Positions 1-8,419 of a DNA stretch of 64,000 nt are shown here, one piece after another. A model generated the notes under the pieces. That model made no database searches, was not told where the DNA came from, and saw only the letters and a list, made by a program, of their open reading frames with translations. Source of the stretch: Vibrio sp. LaRot3 (GTDB taxonomy: Bacteria; Pseudomonadota; Gammaproteobacteria; Enterobacterales; Vibrionaceae); assembly GCF_027587025.1 (NCBI RefSeq), contig NZ_JAPPTI010000001.1:744001-808000 (forward strand), written 5' to 3'. Numbering within the stretch: the stretch's first letter is position 1; every line of letters starts with the position of its first letter. A program made the position numbers and the translations under genes.

Positions 1-1
1 G

Positions 2-97
2 GTGGTCGATACCCAGCAAAGTTCGGTGGAGTCAGGTCAGCTAAAAGGTCAAGCTCAAGAGCTGACCGATAAGGTGGCGATGTTTAAGTTATCTTAG
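2..97 (+). CDS. Methyl-accepting chemotaxis protein, C-terminal end (partial)
   Basis: Only the last 31 codons before a TAG stop are present; the gene begins left of the window. The reading frame ends in an amphipathic stretch with a QAQEL segment and a final FKLS. That pattern is typical of the C-terminal helix that follows the signalling hairpin in Vibrio chemoreceptors. There is no NWETF-type receptor-methylation tether. A hairpin terminator follows about 24 bases later. The family call rests on a short tail, so it is moderate. Confidence 0.6.
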   Translation: MVDTQQSSVESGQLKGQAQELTDKVAMFKLS

Positions 98-120
98 ATT
101 TTCATTGAACGTAATGGCTA

Positions 121-150
121 AGGCGCTTCTTATTGGAAGCGCCTTTTTAT
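121..150 (+). terminator. Rho-independent terminator after the chemoreceptor
   Basis: An 8-base stem (GGCGCTTC with GAAGCGCC, six-base loop) is followed by a run of T. It lies between the chemoreceptor stop and the 3' end of the convergent gene, and may serve both. Confidence 0.8.
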
Positions 151-159
151 TGCCCATTT

Positions 160-1095
160 TTATAATGAGAACTGAAACTTGGCTGAGACAAAGGCGTGAT
201 CGCTGGCCTGCTTATCTTGTTCAAAGCTTGGATTGATAAGATGATGATCTAAGGTCGTGTAGTCAATCGACTCAACCAAAGAGTAGGGCGATTCAATTTG
301 CAGCTCTTGCGAAACCAATATGTAGTCAAGCACATTACCTTTAGCAAAGTGGTAATGGGTTGCGGGGCGAGAGGTTGTAGGTTGTAGCGTTTGGTAAACC
401 TCCCAGCTGTCTTTTAGCACTAATGTCAGAGGCTCACTCTCGACAGGCTTGATGAATAAGCTGGTGGTGTCGCTGGTAAGCGATTGGTTGAAGTCACCCA
501 TCAATACTGTAGGTAATGGCGATTGGCTATATTGCTGTTCCATAAACAATCTAAGCATGAGTGCTTCCCAGCCTCGCTGTTGGCTAGAGAGCCAAGAGGC
601 AAGCAATGGATGCGTTATTGAACTCTCTGCAAGTTCAGTCCCACGTTGCGATTTTAAATGGCAGACATAAACCGCGACATGGCCAATTACGGGCACATCA
701 ACAACCGCGAATATCGGTTGACGGCTAAAATTGGGCGCAGGTAACTCTGGGCTACTTGTCAGTGGTGTGACTGCTTGATGGTGCGTTATTGGGTATCTCG
801 ATGCGAGCATAACAACGGGCTTAGAATAGATATAGTCGTCTTCAACATGGGGTGTGTCGACGGTGACAAAATAAGGGTAACCCAATTCAGCGAACAGTGT
901 TTCGGCCGCTGCGATACTGAACACTTCTTGGACTCCGACAATATCGGCATTGAGAAGCTCTATCTGACGTTTGGTCCACTCACATTTTGCCTGCCATTGA
1001 GCTTGGTCATAGATGTTTTCAAAGTCATAAAAGGCATTGGGCGGCGCAACAAAGTTAAACAAGTTAGCGCTGGCGATGGTTAGGTAATGGGGCAA
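160..1095 (-). CDS. Endonuclease/exonuclease/phosphatase family protein
   Basis: The 311-residue protein has the fold of DNase I-like metal-dependent phosphodiesterases. Visible motifs in order are a QE pair in GVQEVF near residue 56 (metal-binding Glu), GDFNQ near 198 (catalytic Asp and Asn) and SDHAFV near 299 (the Asp-His pair). No signal peptide or membrane segment is seen, so it is probably cytoplasmic. The start is a TTG with AAGG about eight bases upstream; no better internal ATG fits the family N-terminus. The substrate could be nucleic acid, a phospholipid or a small phosphoester; the sequence does not decide. It is transcribed alone, leftward. Confidence 0.8.
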   Translation of the reverse strand: MPHYLTIASANLFNFVAPPNAFYDFENIYDQAQWQAKCEWTKRQIELLNADIVGVQEVFSIAAAETLFAELGYPYFVTVDTPHVEDDYIYSKPVVMLASRYPITHHQAVTPLTSSPELPAPNFSRQPIFAVVDVPVIGHVAVYVCHLKSQRGTELAESSITHPLLASWLSSQQRGWEALMLRLFMEQQYSQSPLPTVLMGDFNQSLTSDTTSLFIKPVESEPLTLVLKDSWEVYQTLQPTTSRPATHYHFAKGNVLDYILVSQELQIESPYSLVESIDYTTLDHHLINPSFEQDKQASDHAFVSAKFQFSL

Positions 1096-1336
1096 CGGCT
1101 TTACCTTGTGGAGAAAGTCAAAAGTAGCATAAGCATAGTTTAATCAATCTCTAAGTAATCGCATAGATTGAGACAGTCAATTAATAACTCTTTGAAATAT
1201 CAATTGTTGCTAGGATATAATTTTATCAATAAATCGATTTTGTCCTAACCATAAACCGAGCTTCTTAAACGAGTCTTATTATAAACCAGCAAGGTGGGCA
1301 AATCTTAAATTATTGCAGTATGGAACAACGTTTTTA

Positions 1337-4300
1337 ATGCCCCAACTTGCCAAAGATTCCTTTGACGAATTCTCTCGCGATATTACCCAGCAGTACCATC
1401 AGTTAATTGCTAACAATTGGAATATAGAGAGCGCGTTCTTTGAGTCGATTGATATTGAATCTAGTAGTGCTCCAGCTTTGCTTCATATGGAAGTCGATTT
1501 TGATATCGGTGAATTATCAAAATCCCAAGCTAATGATTTCATTAAATCTTATGGCCCATCGCTTGCCTATGACGTCGCTGCTAAGATTGATTTGAAATCG
1601 GTAGCGGTTAAGCATATTACGCCTAGCGTGGAGCGTATAACTCAGTATAAAGCCAAGCATTCCAAGTCATTGTTCGCTAGCCATGAAGTGAAACAGTGGC
1701 AGAATGCGATTTTCTATACAGAACAACAAGAGATTCCAACGGAATTTGATCGTTTGGTACGGTGGAAGTTTTCGGGGGAAATGACGCGAGTACAAGCCAC
1801 GGTTGATCCTAGAATCAAGGTCATTGGCGGAGAGAAGCTACAATTTTTGGTTGTCCCTGATATTGAGGCAATGAGACAACTTACTACGCCGCATTCAGGC
1901 CACCAATTGCCGCAAAAAGTGCTTATTAGCGAAGGCTGCATGGCGAAGTTTGATCAATACGTGGCTGACCAATTAAAAGCGCTTAAAGCGAGACTTAATG
2001 CACTCAGTACTTACCCAAGTAAAAAGCAATTGCTTGGCGTTCTCCCTACTTGCTTACCCGTCTATTACGTATTTCAACTGATGCAAAAACAACGCACAGA
2101 TACGCCTGACTATTGCGTACCCAAGCTAATTAGCTGCGCTTGTTTTGAGCAGGTGATGGAGATGGCGAGAGAAATCTATCGGAAGTTGGAGAGAATTGAA
2201 CAATCTGAGGCATTGGAAAGCAACACTGCTGATATTTTGGTGAATAAGCCTAAACCATCACCAACTTTTTCCAAGTCAATGGATAACCAGTTGAGTGAGA
2301 AGCGACAGGTTCTAATTGCTTATGCGGTTGCGATTGGTTTGATTGGACTCTCAGTCGTCAGTCTGGCTTTAAGTGCGTGTTTTATGGTTGGCTTTTACGG
2401 TTATATAGGTCGCTTAACGACACGTATCAAAGAGTTTAAGCTCAAAAAGCACTTAGAAAACTTGCAGACGCAGAGCGGCGCGTTATTGGTTACAGGCGTC
2501 GCGCCGTATTATTTAGCGAGGGCCTTTGGTTACTGGGAGTCAAGCTTTAGTCTCTTGATACAGTTCGTGTTGTATGTAGGGGCATTTCTTTTCACTTGCA
2601 CGCTGGTTTTGCAAATATTCCAAGGTATGTTTCGAGCGTATAACAATACCGCTCATGATCAGAAAGTTGAACTTAATGGCAGTTATCAAGACCATCTAAC
2701 AACCGACAGTCGAGCAAAAAAGCTGCAATGGTTGAAAGTCATCATCGTTATCGATGTTTTATATCTACTTTTTGAAATTATCTTTAATGCCAATATTGCT
2801 GGCGTATCTTCCGGGTTGGTGCTGAGTCAAGAAACTTTCGATGATGTTGAGTTTTTTGGTCGAACACTAAGTGGAGTAGGCCTTGGACTCATGATCGCAT
2901 CGCTTGCGATTCCTGTTCAGTTAGAGTTGGGTAAAAAGTTTAGTCGCTTAGCTTTGATACTAATCTGTTCCGTTCCTGCGGCACATATTATCCAGAACTT
3001 TCTTGTTGAGCTGGTGGTACAGGGCAATAAAGATAAAGCTAATCTAGCGCACCTAATGATTGAACAACGTGACTTTGCGATTCAATTTCCAGAGCGCTAC
3101 ATTCCGCTAAAAGAGATAAATCAAAGCCGAGACTATAACCATGAAATGGACACACTCACATACTTAGCTTTTCAGCCTTTCGCGCGTATGGGTTTTAAGC
3201 CGGAAGCGGAAGCTTACGTTCGGAAACAGAAAAGTCTCCATTGGGTCGATGATTTAACTCGTGCTCGTTTCAAGCAAAATGAGCAGCAGATGTATCAAGC
3301 TCTGAATGACTATCTCAAGTTAGTTGAGTTTAATGTAGCGGTTCATAACGACATGCTGCGATATAAATTACCCTCGTTTAACCATGCTTTAGAGCCAAGG
3401 TTAGTGTTCGAAGATCTAAAGGAGGCTGAACGAACATTTTATAATGGTGGTTATCAATCGCTTGAGTATCAGGTGGAGCAAGCAGCGCAGAAACGTTACC
3501 AAAAAAGTAGGGTGAGAAAGAAAAACTTACGTGATAACTACGCCACCTATCGTTGGAGTAAGAAAAAAGGCAGGCTGAAATCAAGAGGGATTGCTGGCTT
3601 AGAGTATTTGAAACGTTCAAATGGTATCAACTTAAACTGGATTTTTACTCAAGATCCTAAGCGCTTAACTTACTTTAATACTGCACCTTTTTTAGGGATG
3701 TGTGATAGCGACAATTATTGTCCCGGAGATGAAGATTGGGACTATACCATTGCGTTAAAGCATATAGAGAAAGTGTCACGTAGTGACCGAGCTAAATGGG
3801 GCGAATCATATGCTCACCAGAAAACAGGTTTTCCTTATGGCTTGGGCTCACCAAGGGACTTGAGTCGATACCCTAAGTTTATATATCGAGTAGAAGGATT
3901 GATCACGCAAGGCCTAGGGTTTGAGCCGCTAGTACCACTATCCGATATCATGAACTATCAAGAGCAGATGATTAGCTTTAATGATATTTTGAGTGAGTAC
4001 CGTAACCCGAAAAGAAAGCAATCGACTAGTGAGAGCAAAAAGCGATTAGCAGCGCTTAATGGACAAACAGTGATTTTCAGAAGTGATCCAAGTGGGCGTA
4101 AGCTACCATTCAACAATGCTATGTTCCGTAAGCAAGTGACGACGCAGAAAGTGCTTAAGTTGGCTGCGGTGCAGAACATGATAAAGAAAATCATGGGTGA
4201 CTATTATGCACCGATTTATACCACTAAGCTGACGGAAACACAGTTTAAGCGCTTGGTTGAAAGTAAAATGAAATCGGTGGTTAAACGTAATGTATCGCAC

Positions 4301-4723
4301 TTTGCATATAGCAAATCGCTCAGTAACGAAGAGCGAGCAGAGCGCTATTTGAAAGCCGCCTATGTTCCGCCAATTGCGTTAGGGTTTTCTTTGGTGTTTA
4401 TTTTTGTCACCTTGGTGCGTGTCGCGGGTTACCCATTTGAACTCAAAGCCATTGCTCAAAACCAAAAACTCCATGTAGTGAAATCACGATATTTGAAGAT
4501 TGGTCTGGTGAGTAGCTTTGTCGTGCTGTTTATTGCGATTGGTATGAGCAAGGATTACAGCCGAAATCTAATGAAAGGGTCTAGCTACTTTTCAGGCTTG
4601 TCGAGTAAGTTTGTCGGGTATTGGATTGTGGGGGCTCAGAGCACGATGCTAAAGGTTAGTCACCCATTTATGCAAAGTAGTCTGGCGGATATGTACGACC
4701 ATCCATCGATGAAAAATCGCTAA
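1337..4723 (+). CDS. Large multi-pass membrane protein of unknown function
   Basis: This protein of about 1,130 residues is not one I recognise. A soluble N-terminal part of about 320 residues is followed by a cluster of hydrophobic segments (roughly residues 325-360, 380-430, 465-490, 510-565). Next comes a soluble, Lys/Arg-rich region of about 440 residues, then two more membrane segments near 1010-1040 and 1055-1080. The central part has a CDSDNYCPGDEDW acidic-cysteine patch. No nucleotide-binding or protease motif is seen. The in-frame start could instead be a TTG at 1313, which follows AAGGTGGG at a rather long spacing of 14 bases. It stands alone, between a gene of opposite strand and a terminator. 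Confidence 0.7.
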   Translation: MPQLAKDSFDEFSRDITQQYHQLIANNWNIESAFFESIDIESSSAPALLHMEVDFDIGELSKSQANDFIKSYGPSLAYDVAAKIDLKSVAVKHITPSVERITQYKAKHSKSLFASHEVKQWQNAIFYTEQQEIPTEFDRLVRWKFSGEMTRVQATVDPRIKVIGGEKLQFLVVPDIEAMRQLTTPHSGHQLPQKVLISEGCMAKFDQYVADQLKALKARLNALSTYPSKKQLLGVLPTCLPVYYVFQLMQKQRTDTPDYCVPKLISCACFEQVMEMAREIYRKLERIEQSEALESNTADILVNKPKPSPTFSKSMDNQLSEKRQVLIAYAVAIGLIGLSVVSLALSACFMVGFYGYIGRLTTRIKEFKLKKHLENLQTQSGALLVTGVAPYYLARAFGYWESSFSLLIQFVLYVGAFLFTCTLVLQIFQGMFRAYNNTAHDQKVELNGSYQDHLTTDSRAKKLQWLKVIIVIDVLYLLFEIIFNANIAGVSSGLVLSQETFDDVEFFGRTLSGVGLGLMIASLAIPVQLELGKKFSRLALILICSVPAAHIIQNFLVELVVQGNKDKANLAHLMIEQRDFAIQFPERYIPLKEINQSRDYNHEMDTLTYLAFQPFARMGFKPEAEAYVRKQKSLHWVDDLTRARFKQNEQQMYQALNDYLKLVEFNVAVHNDMLRYKLPSFNHALEPRLVFEDLKEAERTFYNGGYQSLEYQVEQAAQKRYQKSRVRKKNLRDNYATYRWSKKKGRLKSRGIAGLEYLKRSNGINLNWIFTQDPKRLTYFNTAPFLGMCDSDNYCPGDEDWDYTIALKHIEKVSRSDRAKWGESYAHQKTGFPYGLGSPRDLSRYPKFIYRVEGLITQGLGFEPLVPLSDIMNYQEQMISFNDILSEYRNPKRKQSTSESKKRLAALNGQTVIFRSDPSGRKLPFNNAMFRKQVTTQKVLKLAAVQNMIKKIMGDYYAPIYTTKLTETQFKRLVESKMKSVVKRNVSHFAYSKSLSNEERAERYLKAAYVPPIALGFSLVFIFVTLVRVAGYPFELKAIAQNQKLHVVKSRYLKIGLVSSFVVLFIAIGMSKDYSRNLMKGSSYFSGLSSKFVGYWIVGAQSTMLKVSHPFMQSSLADMYDHPSMKNR

Positions 4724-4725
4724 CT

Positions 4726-4756
4726 AAAAAGCTCGCACAAATGTGCGAGCTTTTTT
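4726..4756. terminator. Bidirectional hairpin terminator
   Basis: A 13-base-pair stem (AAAAGCTCGCACA with TGTGCGAGCTTTT) is flanked by A-rich and T-rich tracts. It sits between the convergent large membrane protein gene and the 3' end of the copper operon, so it can stop transcription from both sides. Confidence 0.85.
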
Positions 4757-4766
4757 GATGGGTTAT

Positions 4767-5279
4767 TTATAGGGTTAGCTTTTTAACCATGCCTTTTTCG
4801 TAGTGGTCGCTGATGTTGCAAGCAATTTCAACGTGTTTTTTTCCGTGGAAATGCCAAAAGAACTGACGCGCTTTTTTAGGCTCAACCACAATAGAGCTGT
4901 TGGTGTCATGCTCCATTCCCGCCATTTGCTTCATCATTACGCGATGCTTTTTAAGTTCATCAGTTGAACCAATTGAGAACTCGTGGATTTGCGAACCTGT
5001 GTTCATCACGACAAATTGCACCACGTCATTGGGCTCGATGGTAACTGGTTTTTTAAATGTGATGGTGTTGTCATCACTCAAAATGACGTGTACTACCTTG
5101 TCCGGTTTTGCGCCTTTGGCAGGCATACCCACTTCTGACATGCCCGGCATATTCATCATCCCACTGTGGTCCATTTTTGAATGATCCATCTCGGAGTGAT
5201 TCATTGTAGAGTGATCCATTTGTTCAGCCATGGCTAACGGAGCGCCAAGAGCTAGTGCCGTGATGAGTAGTGTTTTCAT
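4767..5279 (-). CDS. Periplasmic cupredoxin-like copper-resistance protein (CopI-like)
   Basis: The 170-residue product starts with a signal peptide ending in AMA. A Met/His-rich stretch follows, with repeated MDHS and MNHS units suited to Cu(I)/Cu(II) binding. The C-terminal half is a cupredoxin fold. Likely type-1 copper ligands are the His in IHEFSIG and the Cys, His and Met in CNISDHYEKGM. The start was set at the ATG preceded by AAGGAA rather than a longer frame running into cusA. It is the last gene of the operon, 23 bases after cusA, and should bind or oxidise copper in the periplasm. The CopI name is by resemblance; it could be another cupredoxin subfamily. Confidence 0.85.
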   Translation of the reverse strand: MKTLLITALALGAPLAMAEQMDHSTMNHSEMDHSKMDHSGMMNMPGMSEVGMPAKGAKPDKVVHVILSDDNTITFKKPVTIEPNDVVQFVVMNTGSQIHEFSIGSTDELKKHRVMMKQMAGMEHDTNSSIVVEPKKARQFFWHFHGKKHVEIACNISDHYEKGMVKKLTL

Positions 5280-5302
5280 AGTATTTCCTTTTAGACGTTG
5301 CA

Positions 5303-8300
5303 TTACAGTTCTCGTTTTTTCCAAAGTTTGAAGATTGCGGGTAGTACCAACAGTGTTAATAGAAGGGCTGATGCCATTCCTCCAATCATCGGTGCCGCGA
5401 TACGTTGCATGACTTCTGAACCCGTGCCATGGCCATACATAATTGGGATTAAGCCAATGATGACTGTACTCACGGTCATCATGACAGGGCGAACACGAAG
5501 GCCAGCGCCTTGGCTAATCGCTCGATTTAAGTCTTGTTCGGTTAATGCTTTCGAAGCGTGTTCTGCATTTTGTTTGTTTTCATTCCATGCTTGGTTGAGA
5601 TACACCAACATGATGACGCCAATTTCAACAGCCACCCCAGCTAGGGCAATAAAGCCAACCCCAACCGCGATAGAGAAGTTGTAGTTGAGTAAATGCATTA
5701 GCCATAAGCCCCCAACCATCGCCAGTGGTAATGTCGCCATGATGATCATCACTTCGCCGATACGTCTAAAGCTGAAGTAAAGCAGCAGCATGATGATGGC
5801 TAAGGTAATCGGAACGACTACACTAAGGCGCTGTTTAGCGCGCTCCATATATTCGTATTGACCAGACCATGTCAGTGAGTAGCCAGCTGGCAGCATTAGC
5901 TGCTCAGCCACAACTTGTTGCGCTTCTTGCACGTAAGAGCCGAGATCGCGCCCTTCGATATCGACAAACACCCAACCGTTCGGACGTGCGTTTTCAGTCT
6001 TAATCATTGGTGGGCCATCTTCGTAGCGGATTTCAGCGACATCGCCCAGTGCGATACGCGCACCATTGGGTGTGACTAAAGGTAAATCACGCAGTTTTAC
6101 CACTGAGTCACGATAATGCTGTGGGTAGCGAACATTGATAGGGTAGCGTTCTAGCCCTTCGACAGTTTCTCCAACTTTCATACCGCCAACGGCTGTCGAG
6201 ATGACTTGCTGAATATCGGCGATGTTTAGACCATAGCGAGCAGCTTGGCGGCGTTTTATGTCAATGGTGACGTAACGGCCACCAGCAACACGTTCCGCGT
6301 ACACTGACGTTGTACCTTCAATGCCGTTAAGAATGGGCTCTAGCTGTGAACCTAATCCTTCAATCACTTTCAAATCAGGGCCGGAGAGCTTGATGCCAAT
6401 TGGCGTTTTAATGCCTGTCGCCAACATGTCGATACGAGTTTTGATTGGCATCACCCACGCGTTGGTAAGCCCCGGGAACTGGACAAGGCTGTCGAACTCT
6501 TTACGCAGTGACTCCGTCGTAACGCCTTCACGCCATTGCTCGCGCGGTTTGAGTTGAATCGTGGTTTCAATCATGGTTAGCGGCGCTGGATCCGTTGCTG
6601 ATTCAGCGCGGCCAATTTTGCCCCATACGGTTTCTACTTCCGGTACGGTTTTGATGAGTTTATTGGTTTGCTGCAAATGCTCACGCGCCTTACCTATCGA
6701 AATACCCGGATAGGTGGTTGGCATGTACATCAAATCGCCTTCATCAAGAGGAGGGATAAACTCACTGCCTAGTTGCTTGGTCGGATAATACGCTGACGCC
6801 AATAAAACCAAAGCAACCATAATCATGGATTTTGGAAAGCGTAGGCTGAGATTGAGTAGAGGGCGATATAGCGATACCAAGCCCTTGTTGATTGGGTTTT
6901 TATGTTCAGGGAGAACTTTACCGCGGATGAAATAACCCATGAGGACAGGAACAAGGGTAATTGCTAAGCCTGCGGCGGCGGCCATCGCATACGTCTTGGT
7001 GAAAGCAAGCGGCGAGAACATTTTGCCTTCTTGTCCTTCTAACGCGAATACTGGAACAAAACTCAATGTAATGATCAGTAGTGAGAAGAAGAGTGGTGCG
7101 CCAACTTCTTCTGCTGCTTTAGAGATGACTTGCCAGCGGTTCTTGTCCGTCAGCGGTGTTCGTTCAATATGTTTGTGAACGTTTTCTATCATTACAATCG
7201 CGCCATCGACCATGGCCCCTATGGCAATCGCAATGCCACCGAGTGACATGATGTTGGCATTAATGCCTTGCCAATGCATGACGATAAAGGCGACTAAAAT
7301 ACCAATCGGAAGACTGATGGCAATCACCAAAGACGAGCGAATGTGGAATAAGAATAAGGCACACACGACGGCCACCACGATGAACTCTTCAGCCAGTTTT
7401 TGCCATAGGTTTTCCACCGCGGCATCAATTAACGTTGAGCGGTCGTAGGTGGTAACGATCTCTACACCTTCTGGTAATCCACGTTGAAGCTCCGCAAGTT
7501 TGGCTTTCACATCAGTAATGACTTGGCTAGCGTTTTCACCAAAGCGCATTACAATGACACCGCCAACAGCTTCACCTTCACCGTTGAACTCTGATATGCC
7601 TCGGCGCATTTGTGGGCCAAGGTTGATATCCGCCACATCACCTAGCAATAACGGTGTGCCTTTACTGGTAACCTTTAGTGGCAGTGCTTTCAAGTCATCG
7701 ATGCTAGAAAGGTAACCTGATGTGCGCACCATATGTTCCGCTTCGGCCACTTCAATAACCGAAGCACCTGTCTCTTGGTTACCACTATTAATCGCTTTAT
7801 TGACTTGCTGTAGCGTTAGGTCGTAAGCGCGTAACTTGGCAGGGTCAATCTGTACTTGGTATTGCTTAACCATACCGCCAACGGTGGCGACTTCAGAAAC
7901 GCCAGAGACGGTTTGTAACTCATATTTAAGGAACCAATCCTGTAGGCTTCGCAGCTCAGCAAGGTCATGTTTACCAGTTTTATCTTGTAGGACGTAGCTG
8001 TAAACCCAGCCCACACCTGTTGCATCTGGGCCAAGTGTTGGCTTGGCTTGTGAGGGTAGATTTGGTGCAACTTGGCTTAGGTATTCGAGCACACGTGAGC
8101 GAGCCCAATACATGTCGGTATCATCATTGAAGATGATGTAGACGTAAGAATCGCCAAAGAAAGAGTAACCTCGGACGGTTTCTGCTCCCGGCACCGCCAA
8201 CATGGCTGTGGTCAGCGGGTAGGTGACTTGGTCCTCGACCACTTGAGGCGCTTGACCCGGGTAGCTGGTCTTGATGATCACTTGGACATCAGATAAATCA

Positions 8301-8419
8301 GGAATGGCGTCTACTGGTGTGTTTTTCACGCTGTATAGCCCAGCGATAGTGAGCAGTACAGTGGCAACTAAAACAAAGAAGCGGTTTTGAATAGACCAAC
8401 GAATAATCGCACCAATCAT
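5303..8419 (-). CDS. cusA: Heavy-metal efflux RND transporter, CusA type
   Basis: The 1,038-residue protein is the proton-driven inner-membrane pump of a tripartite Cu(I)/Ag(I) exporter. It has the usual length and N-terminus of the heavy-metal RND family, with one membrane helix, a large periplasmic domain, a helix bundle, and the same again. Three methionines fall where CusA holds its metal triad: in DLMYMP, in LTMIET and in DMLATGIKTPIG. This favours monovalent copper or silver over zinc or cobalt. It overlaps the cusB stop by four bases (ATGA), so the two are translationally coupled. The neighbours CusB, CusC and a cupredoxin support copper export from periplasm and cytoplasm to the outside. 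Confidence 0.95.
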   Translation of the reverse strand: MIGAIIRWSIQNRFFVLVATVLLTIAGLYSVKNTPVDAIPDLSDVQVIIKTSYPGQAPQVVEDQVTYPLTTAMLAVPGAETVRGYSFFGDSYVYIIFNDDTDMYWARSRVLEYLSQVAPNLPSQAKPTLGPDATGVGWVYSYVLQDKTGKHDLAELRSLQDWFLKYELQTVSGVSEVATVGGMVKQYQVQIDPAKLRAYDLTLQQVNKAINSGNQETGASVIEVAEAEHMVRTSGYLSSIDDLKALPLKVTSKGTPLLLGDVADINLGPQMRRGISEFNGEGEAVGGVIVMRFGENASQVITDVKAKLAELQRGLPEGVEIVTTYDRSTLIDAAVENLWQKLAEEFIVVAVVCALFLFHIRSSLVIAISLPIGILVAFIVMHWQGINANIMSLGGIAIAIGAMVDGAIVMIENVHKHIERTPLTDKNRWQVISKAAEEVGAPLFFSLLIITLSFVPVFALEGQEGKMFSPLAFTKTYAMAAAAGLAITLVPVLMGYFIRGKVLPEHKNPINKGLVSLYRPLLNLSLRFPKSMIMVALVLLASAYYPTKQLGSEFIPPLDEGDLMYMPTTYPGISIGKAREHLQQTNKLIKTVPEVETVWGKIGRAESATDPAPLTMIETTIQLKPREQWREGVTTESLRKEFDSLVQFPGLTNAWVMPIKTRIDMLATGIKTPIGIKLSGPDLKVIEGLGSQLEPILNGIEGTTSVYAERVAGGRYVTIDIKRRQAARYGLNIADIQQVISTAVGGMKVGETVEGLERYPINVRYPQHYRDSVVKLRDLPLVTPNGARIALGDVAEIRYEDGPPMIKTENARPNGWVFVDIEGRDLGSYVQEAQQVVAEQLMLPAGYSLTWSGQYEYMERAKQRLSVVVPITLAIIMLLLYFSFRRIGEVMIIMATLPLAMVGGLWLMHLLNYNFSIAVGVGFIALAGVAVEIGVIMLVYLNQAWNENKQNAEHASKALTEQDLNRAISQGAGLRVRPVMMTVSTVIIGLIPIMYGHGTGSEVMQRIAAPMIGGMASALLLTLLVLPAIFKLWKKREL

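Noticed and set aside
775..1083. 102-residue rightward frame opposite the endo/exonuclease-family gene
   Set aside because: The leftward frame has all catalytic motifs. This frame has none and no ribosome site.
1144..1171. Seven-base inverted repeat (TCAATCT / AGATTGA) upstream of the large membrane protein
   Set aside because: The arms are short and the 14-base loop is long, with no T-run or known operator match; chance is likely.
5298..5684. Rightward 128-residue frame inside cusA
   Set aside because: It lies wholly antisense to conserved RND coding sequence and shows no family motif.
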